Positions 42,752 through 52,316 of a DNA stretch of 64,000 bases are shown one piece after another. The stretch's first letter is position 1. The number at the start of each line of letters is the position of its first letter. The stretch is taken from the NCBI RefSeq assembly GCF_007858285.1, contig NZ_VFIL01000005.1:248001-312000 (forward strand). Reading direction: 5' to 3'. The position numbers and the translations under genes were made by a program. Source of the DNA: Pseudomonas brenneri. Lineage in GTDB: Bacteria; Pseudomonadota; Gammaproteobacteria; Pseudomonadales; Pseudomonadaceae. Below the pieces are notes generated by a model. That model did no database searches. It worked only from the letters and a program-made list of their open reading frames with translations, and was not told the origin of the DNA.

Positions 42752-45043
42752 ATGAAAAAGCTGTGTTTGCTGGGCCTTGTTGCCACTCTGGCCAGTCACC
42801 CTGTCGTTGCCGAGACCAAGCCCGCTGCGCTTAAGGACAAGGACGCCTTCGTCAGCGACCTGCTCAAGCAGATGACCCTGGATGAAAAGATCGGCCAGTT
42901 GCGCCTGATCAGCATCGGCCCGGAAATGCCGCGCGAGATGATCCGCAAGGAAATCGCCGCCGGCCGCATTGGCGGTACCTTCAACTCCATCACCCGCCCG
43001 GAAAACCGTCCGATGCAGGACGCGGCCATGCGCAGCCGCCTGAAGATCCCGATGTTCTTCGCCTATGACGTGATCCACGGCCACCGCACCATTTTCCCGA
43101 TCAGCCTCGCCCTGGCCTCTAGCTGGGACATGGACGCCATCGGCCGCTCCGGGCGCATTGCCGCCAAGGAAGCGGCGGCAGACAGCCTCGACATCACCTT
43201 CGCACCGATGGTCGATATTTCCCGCGATGCCCGTTGGGGCCGTACCTCCGAAGGTTTCGGTGAAGACACCTATCTGGTGTCACGGATCAGCGAAGTGATG
43301 GTCAAGGCCTTCCAGGGCCCAAGCCCGGCCCAGGCCGACAGCATCATGGCCAGCGTCAAACACTTCGCCCTGTACGGCGCGGTGGAAGGCGGCCGCGACT
43401 ACAACGTGGTCGACATGAGCCCGGTCAAGATGTACCAGGACTACCTGCCACCGTACCACGCGGCAATCAAGGCCGGCGCCGGCGGCGTGATGGTGGCGTT
43501 GAACTCGATCAATGGCGTACCGGCCACCGCCAACACCTGGCTGATGAACGACCTGCTGCGCAAGGAGTGGGGCTTCAAGGGCCTGACCGTGAGCGACCAC
43601 GGCGCGATCTTCGAGCTGATCAAGCACGGCGTGGCCAAGGACGGGCGTGAAGCGGCCAAGCTGGCGATCAAGGCCGGCATCGACATGAGCATGAACGACC
43701 AGCTCTACGACAAGGAACTGCCGGGGCTGCTGAAGTCCGGCGAGATCGAGCAAAAAGATATCGACAACGCCGTACGTGAAGTGCTCGGCGCCAAGTACGA
43801 CATGGGCCTGTTCGCCGACCCGTACCTGCGTATCGGCAAGGTCGAGGATGATCCGGTCGACACCTATGCCGACAGCCGCCTGCACCGCAGCGAAGCCCGC
43901 GACATCGCGCGGCGCAGCCAGGTGTTGTTGAAGAACCAGAACGATACCCTGCCGCTGAAGAAATCCGCGACCATCGCCCTGGTCGGCCCGTTGGCCAAGG
44001 CCCCCATCGACATGATGGGCAGTTGGGCCGCCGCCGGCAAACCCGCGCAATCGGTGACCCTGCTCGATGGCATGAACGCGGTGATCGGCGAAAAAGGCAA
44101 AGTGATCTATGCCCGTGGCGCCAACATCACCAGCGACAAAGCCGTGCTCGATTACCTCAACTTCCTCAACTTCGATGCCCCGGAAGTGGTGGATGACCCA
44201 CGTCCAGCCCAGGTGCTGATCGACGAAGCGGTCAAGGCCGCGAAAAATGCCGATGTGGTGGTGGCTGCCGTAGGCGAGTCCCGTGGCATGTCCCACGAGT
44301 CCTCCAGCCGTACCGACCTGAACATCCCGCAAAGCCAGCGTGACCTGATCAAGGCCCTCAAGGCCACGGGCAAGCCGCTGGTGCTGGTGCTGATGAACGG
44401 TCGACCATTGTCGATTCTCGAAGAGAACCAGCAGGCCGATGCGATCCTCGAAACCTGGTTCTCCGGTACCGAAGGCGGCAACGCGATTGCCGACGTGCTG
44501 TTCGGTGACTACAACCCGTCGGGCAAGCTGCCGATCACCTTCCCACGCTCGGTGGGGCAGATTCCGACCTACTACAACCACCTGACCATTGGCCGGCCGT
44601 TCACGCCGGGCAAACCGGGCAACTACACCTCGCAGTACTTCGACGACACCACAGGCCCCCTGTACCCGTTCGGTTATGGCCTGAGCTACACCACGTTCAG
44701 CCTGTCGGACATGGCGCTGTCGTCCACCACCCTGAACAAGACCGGCAAGCTCGACGCCAGTGTCACCCTGAAAAACACCGGCAAGGTGGATGGCGAAACC
44801 GTGGTGCAGTTGTATATCCAGGACGTGGCCGGCTCGATGATCCGCCCGATCAAGGAGTTGAAGAACTTCCAGAAGATCCTGCTCAAGGCCGGCGAATCAA
44901 AGGTGGTGCACTTCAGCATTAGCGAGGATGACTTGAAGTTCTACAACACCCAGCTCAAGTTCGCCGCCGAACCGGGTGAGTTCAATGTGCAGATCGGGTT
45001 GGATTCCCAGGATGTGCAGCAGCAGAGCTTTGAACTGCTCTGA
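42752..45043 (+). CDS. bglX: Periplasmic beta-glucosidase BglX, glycoside hydrolase family 3
   Basis: Protein of 763 residues with a signal peptide ending near HPVVAETK. The GH3 N-terminal barrel contains GRIGGTFNS, DVIHGHRTIFP and KHFALYGAVEGGRDYN, with the nucleophile Asp282 in LTVSDHGAI. The alpha/beta sandwich with AAVGESRGMSHESSSRTDL follows, and a C-terminal fibronectin-like domain (about 660-750). It hydrolyses terminal beta-glucosyl residues. AAGGA lies 6 bases before the ATG at 42752; 7 upstream codons are excluded because they precede the signal peptide. Confidence 0.93.
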   Translation: MKKLCLLGLVATLASHPVVAETKPAALKDKDAFVSDLLKQMTLDEKIGQLRLISIGPEMPREMIRKEIAAGRIGGTFNSITRPENRPMQDAAMRSRLKIPMFFAYDVIHGHRTIFPISLALASSWDMDAIGRSGRIAAKEAAADSLDITFAPMVDISRDARWGRTSEGFGEDTYLVSRISEVMVKAFQGPSPAQADSIMASVKHFALYGAVEGGRDYNVVDMSPVKMYQDYLPPYHAAIKAGAGGVMVALNSINGVPATANTWLMNDLLRKEWGFKGLTVSDHGAIFELIKHGVAKDGREAAKLAIKAGIDMSMNDQLYDKELPGLLKSGEIEQKDIDNAVREVLGAKYDMGLFADPYLRIGKVEDDPVDTYADSRLHRSEARDIARRSQVLLKNQNDTLPLKKSATIALVGPLAKAPIDMMGSWAAAGKPAQSVTLLDGMNAVIGEKGKVIYARGANITSDKAVLDYLNFLNFDAPEVVDDPRPAQVLIDEAVKAAKNADVVVAAVGESRGMSHESSSRTDLNIPQSQRDLIKALKATGKPLVLVLMNGRPLSILEENQQADAILETWFSGTEGGNAIADVLFGDYNPSGKLPITFPRSVGQIPTYYNHLTIGRPFTPGKPGNYTSQYFDDTTGPLYPFGYGLSYTTFSLSDMALSSTTLNKTGKLDASVTLKNTGKVDGETVVQLYIQDVAGSMIRPIKELKNFQKILLKAGESKVVHFSISEDDLKFYNTQLKFAAEPGEFNVQIGLDSQDVQQQSFELL

Positions 45044-45055
45044 TTCGAAGCTGTA

Positions 45056-45144
45056 TGTAGGAGTTGGCTTGCCTGCGATGCAGACACCTCGGTCTATCAA
45101 TTACACCGAGGTGCTGCAAGCGCGGGCAAGCCAGCTCCCACATT
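45056..45144. repeat. REPIN after bglX
   Basis: TGTAGGAGTTGGCTTGCCTGCGATG at the left and CGCGGGCAAGCCAGCTCCCACATT at the right are a third REP sequence variant (GAGTTGGCTTGCC). The spacer has its own hairpin ACACCTCGG/CCGAGGTG. Confidence 0.82.
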
Positions 45145-45162
45145 GGATTGGTGGTGTGTTCC

Positions 45163-46320
45163 CTAACCTCTTCGATCCAGCAGGTTAACTACCAACCGAT
45201 CAATCCAGCCCCACACCCGCTGCTTCACCCGACGCCACAATGGCCGAGCCTTCCATGCCTGCAGGCTGACCGCCTGGCTCTGGGCAAAATCGCGCTCGAA
45301 ACTGCCCGCCACCGCCAGCGTCAACTCAGGGTCCAAAGCTTCCAGGTTGGCCTCCAGGTTGAAGCGCAGGTTCCAGTGATCGAAATTGCACGAGCCGACG
45401 CTGACCCAATCGTCCACCAGCACCATCTTCAGGTGCAGGAAGCACGGCTGGTATTCGAAGATCTGCACCCCGGACTTGAGCAGGCGCGGGTAGTAACGAT
45501 GCCCGGCATAGCGCACCGAAGGATGGTCGGTGCGCGGCCCGGTCAGTAGCAGGCGCACATCCACACCGCGCCCGGCCGCCCGGCGCAGGGCTCGGCGCAC
45601 GCCCCAGGTCGGCAGGAAATACGGCGTGGCCAGCCAGATACGTTGCTGGCTGTTGTTCAAGGCGCGGATCAGTGACTGCAAGATATCGCGGTGCTGGCCG
45701 GCGTCGGCATACGCCACCCGGCCCAGGCCCGGCCCGGTCGCCGGCACTTTGGGCAGGCGCGGCAGGCCAAAGTGCCGGGCCGGTTTCCAGGCGCGGCGGT
45801 GATCGTTGACCAGCCATTGGCGGTCGAACAGGGCTTGCCAGTCCTGCACCAGCGGGCCGCTGATTTGCACCATGACCTCGTGCCAATCGCAGGTGTCCTG
45901 GCCTGGGGTCCAGAACTCATCGGTGACACCGGTGCCACCGACAACGGCAACGTTCTGATCGATCAACAGCAACTTGCGGTGGTCACGGTAGAGGTTGCGC
46001 ATCCAGCGCCGCCAGCGCAGGCGATTGTAGAAACGCAACTCGACGCCGGCATCGGTCAAGCGTCGGCGCAGGCCCAGGGTAAAGGCCAGGCTGCCGTAGT
46101 CATCGAACAGGCAACGCACCCGGACCCCGCGCTCGGCCGCTTGCACCAGCGCCTGGACCATCGCCTCGGCACAGGCGCCCGCCTCCACCAGATACAGCTC
46201 AAGTTCCACCTGCTGTTCGGCGCGGGCAATGCCCACCAGCATCTGCGGGAAGAAGTTCGGCCCGTCGATGAGTAATTCGAAGCGGTTCGCGCTGCGCCAA
46301 GGGAACACCGCGCCGCCCAT
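45163..46320 (-). CDS. clsB: Phospholipase D-family cardiolipin synthase (ClsB-like)
   Basis: Protein of 385 residues with two HKD motifs: YRDHRKLLLID (His114, Lys116) and FLHLKMVLVDD (His296, Lys298, Asp303). It lacks the N-terminal membrane helices of ClsA, so it resembles ClsB/YbhO, which makes cardiolipin from phosphatidylglycerol and a second phospholipid. LIDGPNFFPQML at the start matches ClsB. It begins 1 base after the yceI-like stop, so both are one operon. The symbol is assigned on architecture. Confidence 0.82.
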   Translation of the reverse strand: MGGAVFPWRSANRFELLIDGPNFFPQMLVGIARAEQQVELELYLVEAGACAEAMVQALVQAAERGVRVRCLFDDYGSLAFTLGLRRRLTDAGVELRFYNRLRWRRWMRNLYRDHRKLLLIDQNVAVVGGTGVTDEFWTPGQDTCDWHEVMVQISGPLVQDWQALFDRQWLVNDHRRAWKPARHFGLPRLPKVPATGPGLGRVAYADAGQHRDILQSLIRALNNSQQRIWLATPYFLPTWGVRRALRRAAGRGVDVRLLLTGPRTDHPSVRYAGHRYYPRLLKSGVQIFEYQPCFLHLKMVLVDDWVSVGSCNFDHWNLRFNLEANLEALDPELTLAVAGSFERDFAQSQAVSLQAWKARPLWRRVKQRVWGWIDRLVVNLLDRRG

Positions 46321-46321
46321 G

Positions 46322-46912
46322 TCAGCGCGCCGTGAAAATCAGCACCGCACCCACCGGCACCGACAGGCTGATCGCGTCAAGGCCGGCGACTTTGCGCAGG
46401 GTTTCCACACCGGCAAGCAAATCAAAATCCTTGGCATGCAGCACCAGCGGCTCCAGGGTCACCACCTGGAAACGTCGGTCATCCAGGCGCGTGGCGAGCA
46501 ATTCGGCGTTGTAGACCTGGGTCTTGCCGTGCAGGGTGACCGACAGCGGCAGGCGCAACTCCAGCTGTGCGCCGGTGGCCAGGTCATTGATTGGTTGCAG
46601 GTTGATTTGCGCGTTGATCAGCGCATCGGGATGGGTCTTGATCTGGAACAGGTCGTTGCGCATGCGTTCATCGCGCAGCGGGATGCCGCTGTTGACCGAC
46701 TCCAGCTCGACTTCCAATTGCGCCGCGCCTTTGTCATCGACCTTGCCGTGCAGCACCAGGAAGCGATGGACTTCGGACAGGTCGGTGTTTTTAGTGGTGA
46801 CGAACGACAGCCGTGAGGATTCGTTATCCAGGTACCAGGCGGCCTGCGCAGGCACGGCGATGGCGGCCAGTAGCAGGAAGGCCAGGGGTTTGAAGACGGA
46901 TACGTTGAACAT
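46322..46912 (-). CDS. YceI-family periplasmic protein
   Basis: Protein of 196 residues. A signal peptide ends near AVPAQAAW. The lipocalin-like YceI beta-barrel (about residues 25-190) starts WYLDNESSRLSFVTTKNTDLSEVHRF and includes RNDLFQIKTHPDALINAQI. YceI proteins bind isoprenoid-type lipids; the function here is unknown. It is the first gene of the operon with clsB. Confidence 0.9.
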   Translation of the reverse strand: MFNVSVFKPLAFLLLAAIAVPAQAAWYLDNESSRLSFVTTKNTDLSEVHRFLVLHGKVDDKGAAQLEVELESVNSGIPLRDERMRNDLFQIKTHPDALINAQINLQPINDLATGAQLELRLPLSVTLHGKTQVYNAELLATRLDDRRFQVVTLEPLVLHAKDFDLLAGVETLRKVAGLDAISLSVPVGAVLIFTAR

Positions 46913-46961
46913 TAAACACTCGCGCGGAGAAAAACCTGCTCGAACAGTAGCAAAGACCCTT

Positions 46962-47062
46962 TGTAGGAGCGAGCGTGCTCGCGAAAATCGTCAACGCTAA
47001 CGCGTGCATCCTGGATGCTCGCGGTGTGCTCAGGTTTTTCGCGAGCACGCTCGCGCCTACAA
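46962..47062. repeat. REPIN between yceI-like and iclR-like genes
   Basis: TGTAGGAGCGAGCGTGCTCGCGAAAA at the left is mirrored by TTTTCGCGAGCACGCTCGCGCCTACAA at the right. The core GAGCGTGCTC is a sub-variant of the 8452 type. Confidence 0.86.
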
Positions 47063-47075
47063 GGAGGGTGCCGCT

Positions 47076-47846
47076 TCAGGCCAGTGCGTGCTGCACGCCT
47101 TGCACGGTCGCCTCCAGGCTCGCCAGGTGCAAATTCAACACCCGCTCCACCGGCGCCTGGTGCATCGGCCAATGCAACGCCATGCTCCCCACCAATCGCC
47201 CATTGGCCCGTATCGGCAGCGCCACCGCGCGGATCAGGAACGGCAAGCGCACCGGATACTCCCAATACCCTTCGGTACGCTGGCCAAACCCCTGGTGCTG
47301 GGATTGTTCGCAAGCACGGTACTGATCGTCGGCCGCCACGCGCTCGCGACTGGCCAGGCGCTGCACTTCGTCGGGCGCCAGCTCGGCCAGGCACGCCTTG
47401 CCCATGGCCGAGTGGAACAGGCTGGCGTGCTGGCCGACGATCTGGCAGTTGTTCGGGTACAGCTTGCGCAGCACCGTGGGGATTGCACTTTCCATGACTT
47501 CCAGGCGCTCGCCGTCGAAGTTCGACAAGTCCGCCACTAGCCCCGTGCGCTCGCTGAGTTCCAGCAACCAGGGCGCCGCGCATTCCACCAGGCGGCGCTT
47601 GAAGCGTTGCTGGGTATCGCCGAACAAGCGCTGGGCGCTGATGCGATAACGCCGGTCACTCAGGCCGCGATAGATCCAGCCCTGCTCCTGCAAGGTCAGC
47701 AACATCCGCGACACCGTGGCCTTGGGCAGGCAGGTCAGGTAATGCAGCTCCTCCAGCCCCAGCGCCTGGTGTTCACCCAGCAGCTCGATGATCGCCAGTG
47801 CCCGCTCCACTGAACGTACAGTCCCTGTGTCGGCGTTGCTGCCCAT
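47076..47846 (-). CDS. IclR-family transcriptional regulator
   Basis: Protein of 256 residues. An N-terminal winged helix (about residues 9-70: RSVERALAIIELLGEHQALGLEELHYLTCLPKATVSRMLLTL) precedes the IclR effector domain (about 85-250). It lies at the downstream end of the amidase/transporter/amidohydrolase cluster, same strand, 64 bases after the amidase, so it probably regulates that cluster. The inducer is not deducible. Confidence 0.9.
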   Translation of the reverse strand: MGSNADTGTVRSVERALAIIELLGEHQALGLEELHYLTCLPKATVSRMLLTLQEQGWIYRGLSDRRYRISAQRLFGDTQQRFKRRLVECAAPWLLELSERTGLVADLSNFDGERLEVMESAIPTVLRKLYPNNCQIVGQHASLFHSAMGKACLAELAPDEVQRLASRERVAADDQYRACEQSQHQGFGQRTEGYWEYPVRLPFLIRAVALPIRANGRLVGSMALHWPMHQAPVERVLNLHLASLEATVQGVQHALA

Positions 47847-47909
47847 GGCTTGATCTCCCGGTGGCTGATGGATGATCGAATTTCACAGCAAGATACAGGC
47901 CGTGCCCGC

Positions 47910-49352
47910 TCAGGCGTTCGCCTTCAAGCATTCTGGAGGCCGGCGCTGCACCCAGTGCGTCAGTTGTTCATGGGCATACGCCAGTTGCAGCACGGCGCGA
48001 TCGGCCTGGACCGGGCCAATGATTTGCAGGCCCATGGGCAGTCCCCGGGGGTTGAAGCCCACCGGCACACTCATGCTCGGCAGCCCCGCCAATGTCGGGC
48101 CGATGACCACCTCCATCCAGCGGTGATAGGTGTCCATGGTTTGCCCTCCAACGACGCGCGGCCAGGGCTGCTGTGCATCGAAAGGGAACACTTGGGCACT
48201 GGGCAATAGCAGAAAATCGTAACGTTCGAACAACTTGGCCAAGGCGCGGTACCAATCGCTGCGCGCCAAGGAGGCTTGATACACATCCGCCGCACTCAGG
48301 TCCAGGCCGCCCTCCACTTCCCACTGCGCTTCAGGCTTGAGCAACCCACGTTTTTGCGGGTCGGCATACGCCGCCCCCAGCGCGCCCTGCACCAGCCAAT
48401 GGCGATGCACCAGCCAGGTGTGCCACAGGCGCGCCATGGAAAAGTCCGGCTGGCAGCTTTCCACTGCGCAGCCCAACGCGCTGAAATCGCCGAGGGCTGA
48501 TTCACACAGGCCCAGCACGCCGTCGTCCATTGGCAGATAGCCGTTGTAGTCTCCCAGCCACCCCAGGCGCGCGCCCTTGAAGTCACGGGCCAACGGCGCG
48601 CCGAATACGCTGGGATCATCCTTGAGCGACAACGGCACCCGTGCGTCAAAGCCCGCCTGGATGCTCAATAACCGCGCCACATCCGCTACGCTGCGGCCCA
48701 TCGGGCCTTCGGTGGCCAGTTGCTGGACAAACACCTCCGGCGCCGGCCCATGGGGCACGCGGCCCTGGGACGGGCGCAGGCCGAACACGTTGTTGAACGC
48801 CGCCGGGTTGCGCAGCGAACCCATCATGTCGCTGCCATCGGCCACCGGCAGCATGCGCAACGCCAGCGCCACCGCCGCCCCGCCGCTGCTGCCGCCGGCC
48901 ACCAAGGCCGGATCATAGGCATTGCCAGTGGTGCCGAACACGCTGTTGTAGGTCTGCGAGCCCAGGCCGAATTCGGGCACGTTGCTCTTGCCGATGATAA
49001 TCGCGCCACTGGTCCGCACCCGCGCCACGGCGATGGCGTCTTCAGCGGGAATCTGTTCGGCGAACAGCGGCGAGCCCATGGTCGTGCGCAACCCCTTGGT
49101 CGCCGCCAGATCCTTGATCGCCTGGGGCATGCCATGCATCCAGCCACGAGAGCGGCCCTGATCCAGCTCCCGGTCACAGACCCGGGCCTCGGCCAGCACG
49201 TGCTCTTCGTCGCGCAATGACACCAGGGCATTGACCGACGGGTTGAAACGCGCGATCTGCGCCAGATAGGCCTGCATCACCTCATGGCAGGACACCTGCC
49301 GGGCGTGGATCGCCTGGGACAACGCAATTGCATCGAGCTCAACAATCTTCAA
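47910..49352 (-). CDS. Amidase (amidase-signature family)
   Basis: Protein of 480 residues. The Ser-cisSer-Lys triad is visible as Lys80 in PQAIKDLAATKG, Ser155 in AGGSSGGAAVAL and the nucleophile Ser179 in DGSDMMGSLRNPAAF. It hydrolyses a carboxamide, possibly an acyl or aryl amide. Its start overlaps the transporter stop by 4 bases (ATGA). With an M20 amidohydrolase and an MHS transporter it forms an uptake-and-cleavage pathway for an N-acylated or amide compound. Confidence 0.92.
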   Translation of the reverse strand: MKIVELDAIALSQAIHARQVSCHEVMQAYLAQIARFNPSVNALVSLRDEEHVLAEARVCDRELDQGRSRGWMHGMPQAIKDLAATKGLRTTMGSPLFAEQIPAEDAIAVARVRTSGAIIIGKSNVPEFGLGSQTYNSVFGTTGNAYDPALVAGGSSGGAAVALALRMLPVADGSDMMGSLRNPAAFNNVFGLRPSQGRVPHGPAPEVFVQQLATEGPMGRSVADVARLLSIQAGFDARVPLSLKDDPSVFGAPLARDFKGARLGWLGDYNGYLPMDDGVLGLCESALGDFSALGCAVESCQPDFSMARLWHTWLVHRHWLVQGALGAAYADPQKRGLLKPEAQWEVEGGLDLSAADVYQASLARSDWYRALAKLFERYDFLLLPSAQVFPFDAQQPWPRVVGGQTMDTYHRWMEVVIGPTLAGLPSMSVPVGFNPRGLPMGLQIIGPVQADRAVLQLAYAHEQLTHWVQRRPPECLKANA

Positions 49353-50659
49353 GGCTTCACTCCCTTGGTAAAGCGCGCCGGCGCTGCAGCCCTCGGAGCT
49401 TCATGCATGCAGTAAGTGCCCAGCAGCGTCAGGACGCAAGCGAACAGCACATAAAACGCCGGAGCCACTGGTGTACCCAGCTCCTTGCTCAGCCAGGTGA
49501 CGATCAGCGGGGCAAAGCCGCCGAACACCATCACCGCCACGTTGTAGGCCACCGACACCCCGGTGGAGCGCACCTCGATGGGAAACTGCTCGGCCAGGGC
49601 CGTCGGCGCCGGGCCAAAGAAGCCGCCGATGGCGATGCACAACATCACTTGCATCACCAGCAGCCGCTCGATGGACGGCGCCGCCGCGACCCACACGTAC
49701 AACGGGTAAACCATCACGAAAAACGCCAGGGTGAAACCCATCAACACCGGCCGCCGGCCCAGGCGGTCGGACAACAGGCCAGACAGCGGAATCACCACGG
49801 TCATCAGCGCCACGGCGAACATCTGCACCATCAATACCTGGTCCAGGGGCAGGCCGAGGTTCTTGTGGGCGAAGGTCGGCATATTCACCAGCACCACGTA
49901 GAACGACACCGTCGCCCCGCAGGCCAGGCCCATGCTCACCAGGATACTGCGCCGATGGTTGCGCAATACATCCATCAGGCTTGGCGCCGGGCCGGTGGCC
50001 TGTTTGCGCGCTTCGATAAATTCCTCCGGGTCTTCCATGTGCCGGCGAATCCACAAGCCCACCGGGCCGATCAGCAGGCCGAACACAAACGGCAGGCGCC
50101 AGCCCCACAGGTCGAGGGTTTCGGGGGTGAAGAAGTGTGTGACCAATGCCACCATCGCCGCGCCGCCAAACACTGCCAGGCACTGCCCGACCAATTGCCA
50201 GGAGCCGTACAAACCCTTGCGGTGGGCCGGTGCGCTTTCTACCAGGAAGGCCGTGGCGCTGGCATATTCACCGCCCGTGGCAAAGCCTTGGAGCATGCGC
50301 GCCACCACGATCAACAGCGGCGCGCCCATGCCGATGGCGGCGTAGTTGGGGGCAAACACGATCAGCGCGATGGACACGGTCATCAAGCGAATAATCAACT
50401 GCATCGCCGCCTTGCGGCCTTTGCGGTCGGCGTACATGCCGAGCAGAATGCCGCCCACCGGGCGCATGAAGAAGCCGACGCCGAAGGTGGCCAGGGCCAT
50501 CAGCAGCGACGAATACTCATCGTCCGAAGGGAAAAACTGCCGGGCGATGATGCTGGCCAGAAAACCGTAGACGATGAAGTCGTACCACTCCAACGCGTTA
50601 CCCACCACCGCCGCAACCACTTGCCGGGTGCGGGACACACCTTTTATTGAAGTCTGCAT
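49349..50659 (-). CDS. MFS transporter, metabolite:H+ symporter (MHS) family
   Basis: Protein of 436 residues with 12 predicted helices. Features of the MHS group (KgtP, ProP, citrate/dicarboxylate uptake): GNALEWYDFIVYGFLASIIARQFFP in helix 1, the signature loop GMYADRKGRKAAM (about residues 73-85) and GFATGGEYASATAFLVESAP. It is an importer for an organic acid or similar substrate, most likely that of the adjacent amidase and amidohydrolase. Confidence 0.9.
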   Translation of the reverse strand: MQTSIKGVSRTRQVVAAVVGNALEWYDFIVYGFLASIIARQFFPSDDEYSSLLMALATFGVGFFMRPVGGILLGMYADRKGRKAAMQLIIRLMTVSIALIVFAPNYAAIGMGAPLLIVVARMLQGFATGGEYASATAFLVESAPAHRKGLYGSWQLVGQCLAVFGGAAMVALVTHFFTPETLDLWGWRLPFVFGLLIGPVGLWIRRHMEDPEEFIEARKQATGPAPSLMDVLRNHRRSILVSMGLACGATVSFYVVLVNMPTFAHKNLGLPLDQVLMVQMFAVALMTVVIPLSGLLSDRLGRRPVLMGFTLAFFVMVYPLYVWVAAAPSIERLLVMQVMLCIAIGGFFGPAPTALAEQFPIEVRSTGVSVAYNVAVMVFGGFAPLIVTWLSKELGTPVAPAFYVLFACVLTLLGTYCMHEAPRAAAPARFTKGVKP

Positions 50660-50717
50660 GAGAACACTCCATTCAACCTGTTGAGGAAAGGTCCAGCGGC
50701 AGGAAAAAGGCAGGGAG

Positions 50718-51893
50718 TCAGGCCGGTTTGAGCCAGCTCTCGGTCATGGCGCCCCAGTAGGCAGCACCGGTCAGCAGGATGTCGTCGTTGAAGTCATAGG
50801 CGGGGTTGTGGACCATCGGCCGCGAAACACCGTTGCCGATAAACAGGTAGCTGCCAGGGCAGCGCTGGAGCATCCAGGCGAAGTCTTCGCTGCCCATCAA
50901 CTTGGGCGTATTGGCGTCGACCGCCGCTTCGCCGAGCAAGGCAATGCCGACCTGACGGGCGAACTCGGTTTCTGCGGCATGGTTGACCAGCACCGGATAG
51001 GCCGGGCGATGTTCGATCTGCGCGCTACAGCCAAAACTCTCGGCCTGGGTCAGGATGATCGCCTTGACCCGCTCCAGCATCTGCTCGCGCACCGGTGCGT
51101 TGAGGGCACGCAGGCTCAGGCGCAACACCGCTTGCTGGGGGATCACGTTGGCCGCTTGCCCCGCTTGCAGGGCGCCGACGGTGACCACCGCCGCTTCCTG
51201 GGCATTGATGTTGCGCGCCACCACCGTCTGCAAGGCCATCACCGTACTGGCGGCGGCTACCAGCGGGTCGACGGTCAGGTGCGGCATGGAGCCATGGCCA
51301 CCGACGCCTTCGAGGGTCACGGTGAGCAGGTCCTGGGAAGCCATCATCGGCCCGGTCCGCAGGCCCAGGTGGCCGGCAGGCAAGCCGGGCATGTTGTGCA
51401 TGCCGAACAGCGCGTCACAGGGGAAGCGCTCCAGCAAGCCATCGGCGAGCATCGCTTCGGCGCCACCCTGGCCTTCTTCGGCCGGCTGGAAAATCAGGTT
51501 GAGGGTGCCGTCGAACTGACGCGTCGCCGCCAGGTAACGCGCGGCGCCCAGCAACATGGTGGTGTGACCGTCGTGACCGCAGGCATGCATGCAGCCGGCG
51601 TGTTGGCTGCTGTAGGCGACGCCGGTGTTTTCGATGATCGGCAAGGCGTCCATGTCGGCCCGAATCCCCAAGGTGCGCGAGCTGCTGCCATTGCGCAGCA
51701 CGCCGACCACGCCGGTGTGGCCGATGCCGGTATGCACTTCATAACCCCAACTGCGCAGGGATTGGGCGACCAGGGCCGAGGTGCGGTTTTCTTCAAACCC
51801 CAGTTCGGGGTGGGCGTGGATATCCTGGCGCACGGCGTGCAGGTCGCTGGCGACATCGCTCAGCCAATCCAGGATGTGCTGGTGTGGGCTCAT
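50718..51893 (-). CDS. M20 amidohydrolase (hippurate hydrolase/aminoacylase-like)
   Basis: Protein of 391 residues of the M20D peptidase family. Metal-site motifs: DMDALPI, HACGHDGHTTMLLG and PAEEGQGGAEAML (catalytic Glu). A dimerisation insert lies at about residues 185-295, and GSEDFAWMLQ is near the end. It splits N-acyl amino acids or related amides. ATG 51893 has GAGGAG 8 bases before it; the longer frame to 51974 has no support. It is the first gene of a minus-strand cluster with the transporter, amidase and IclR regulator. Confidence 0.92.
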   Translation of the reverse strand: MSPHQHILDWLSDVASDLHAVRQDIHAHPELGFEENRTSALVAQSLRSWGYEVHTGIGHTGVVGVLRNGSSSRTLGIRADMDALPIIENTGVAYSSQHAGCMHACGHDGHTTMLLGAARYLAATRQFDGTLNLIFQPAEEGQGGAEAMLADGLLERFPCDALFGMHNMPGLPAGHLGLRTGPMMASQDLLTVTLEGVGGHGSMPHLTVDPLVAAASTVMALQTVVARNINAQEAAVVTVGALQAGQAANVIPQQAVLRLSLRALNAPVREQMLERVKAIILTQAESFGCSAQIEHRPAYPVLVNHAAETEFARQVGIALLGEAAVDANTPKLMGSEDFAWMLQRCPGSYLFIGNGVSRPMVHNPAYDFNDDILLTGAAYWGAMTESWLKPA

Positions 51894-52001
51894 GGTGATT
51901 CTCCTCGCAGGCGGGTATTCCCGTTCTTTTTTGTGGCATTGCCACAGATAACCGCGATGGGCGTGCGAGGACAATCAAAGGTGGTTCCACCCTGTGGAAC
52001 C

Positions 52002-52316
52002 TCAGGGCAACAGGCGACAGCCCTGGCGTTCGCCCAGCCATTGGGCGCTGTGGGTGCGGCCCAGTCCGCTGGCGGTGACCAGGCGCGAATCCGGATGATC
52101 GGCAAAGGCGCTGGTGGGGACATATTGCTTCACGTAGCCCAGGCAATAGTCCGCCGGGTTGCCCGCCACGTAACGGCAGGAGCAATACTCCTTGGCGGTG
52201 TAGGCAGCGATGATGTCGGGGAAGGCTTGCAGGTTGACGCGCTCATGCCAGACCCACCCCAGCAAGGCGAGCAACAGCAAGAGAAACAGGCTGATAAACG
52301 GACGCCGACGGATCAT
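52002..52316 (-). CDS. Small membrane-anchored or exported protein of unknown function
   Basis: Protein of 104 residues with an N-terminal hydrophobic stretch (SLFLLLLLALLGWVW, about residues 9-23), then a periplasmic part with four Cys (YCSCRYVAGNPADYC and GCRLLP). I do not recognise the family, but it travels with a serine hydrolase: its start overlaps that gene's stop by 4 bases, so translation is coupled. The Cys suggest two disulfides. Confidence 0.75.
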   Translation of the reverse strand: MIRRRPFISLFLLLLLALLGWVWHERVNLQAFPDIIAAYTAKEYCSCRYVAGNPADYCLGYVKQYVPTSAFADHPDSRLVTASGLGRTHSAQWLGERQGCRLLP

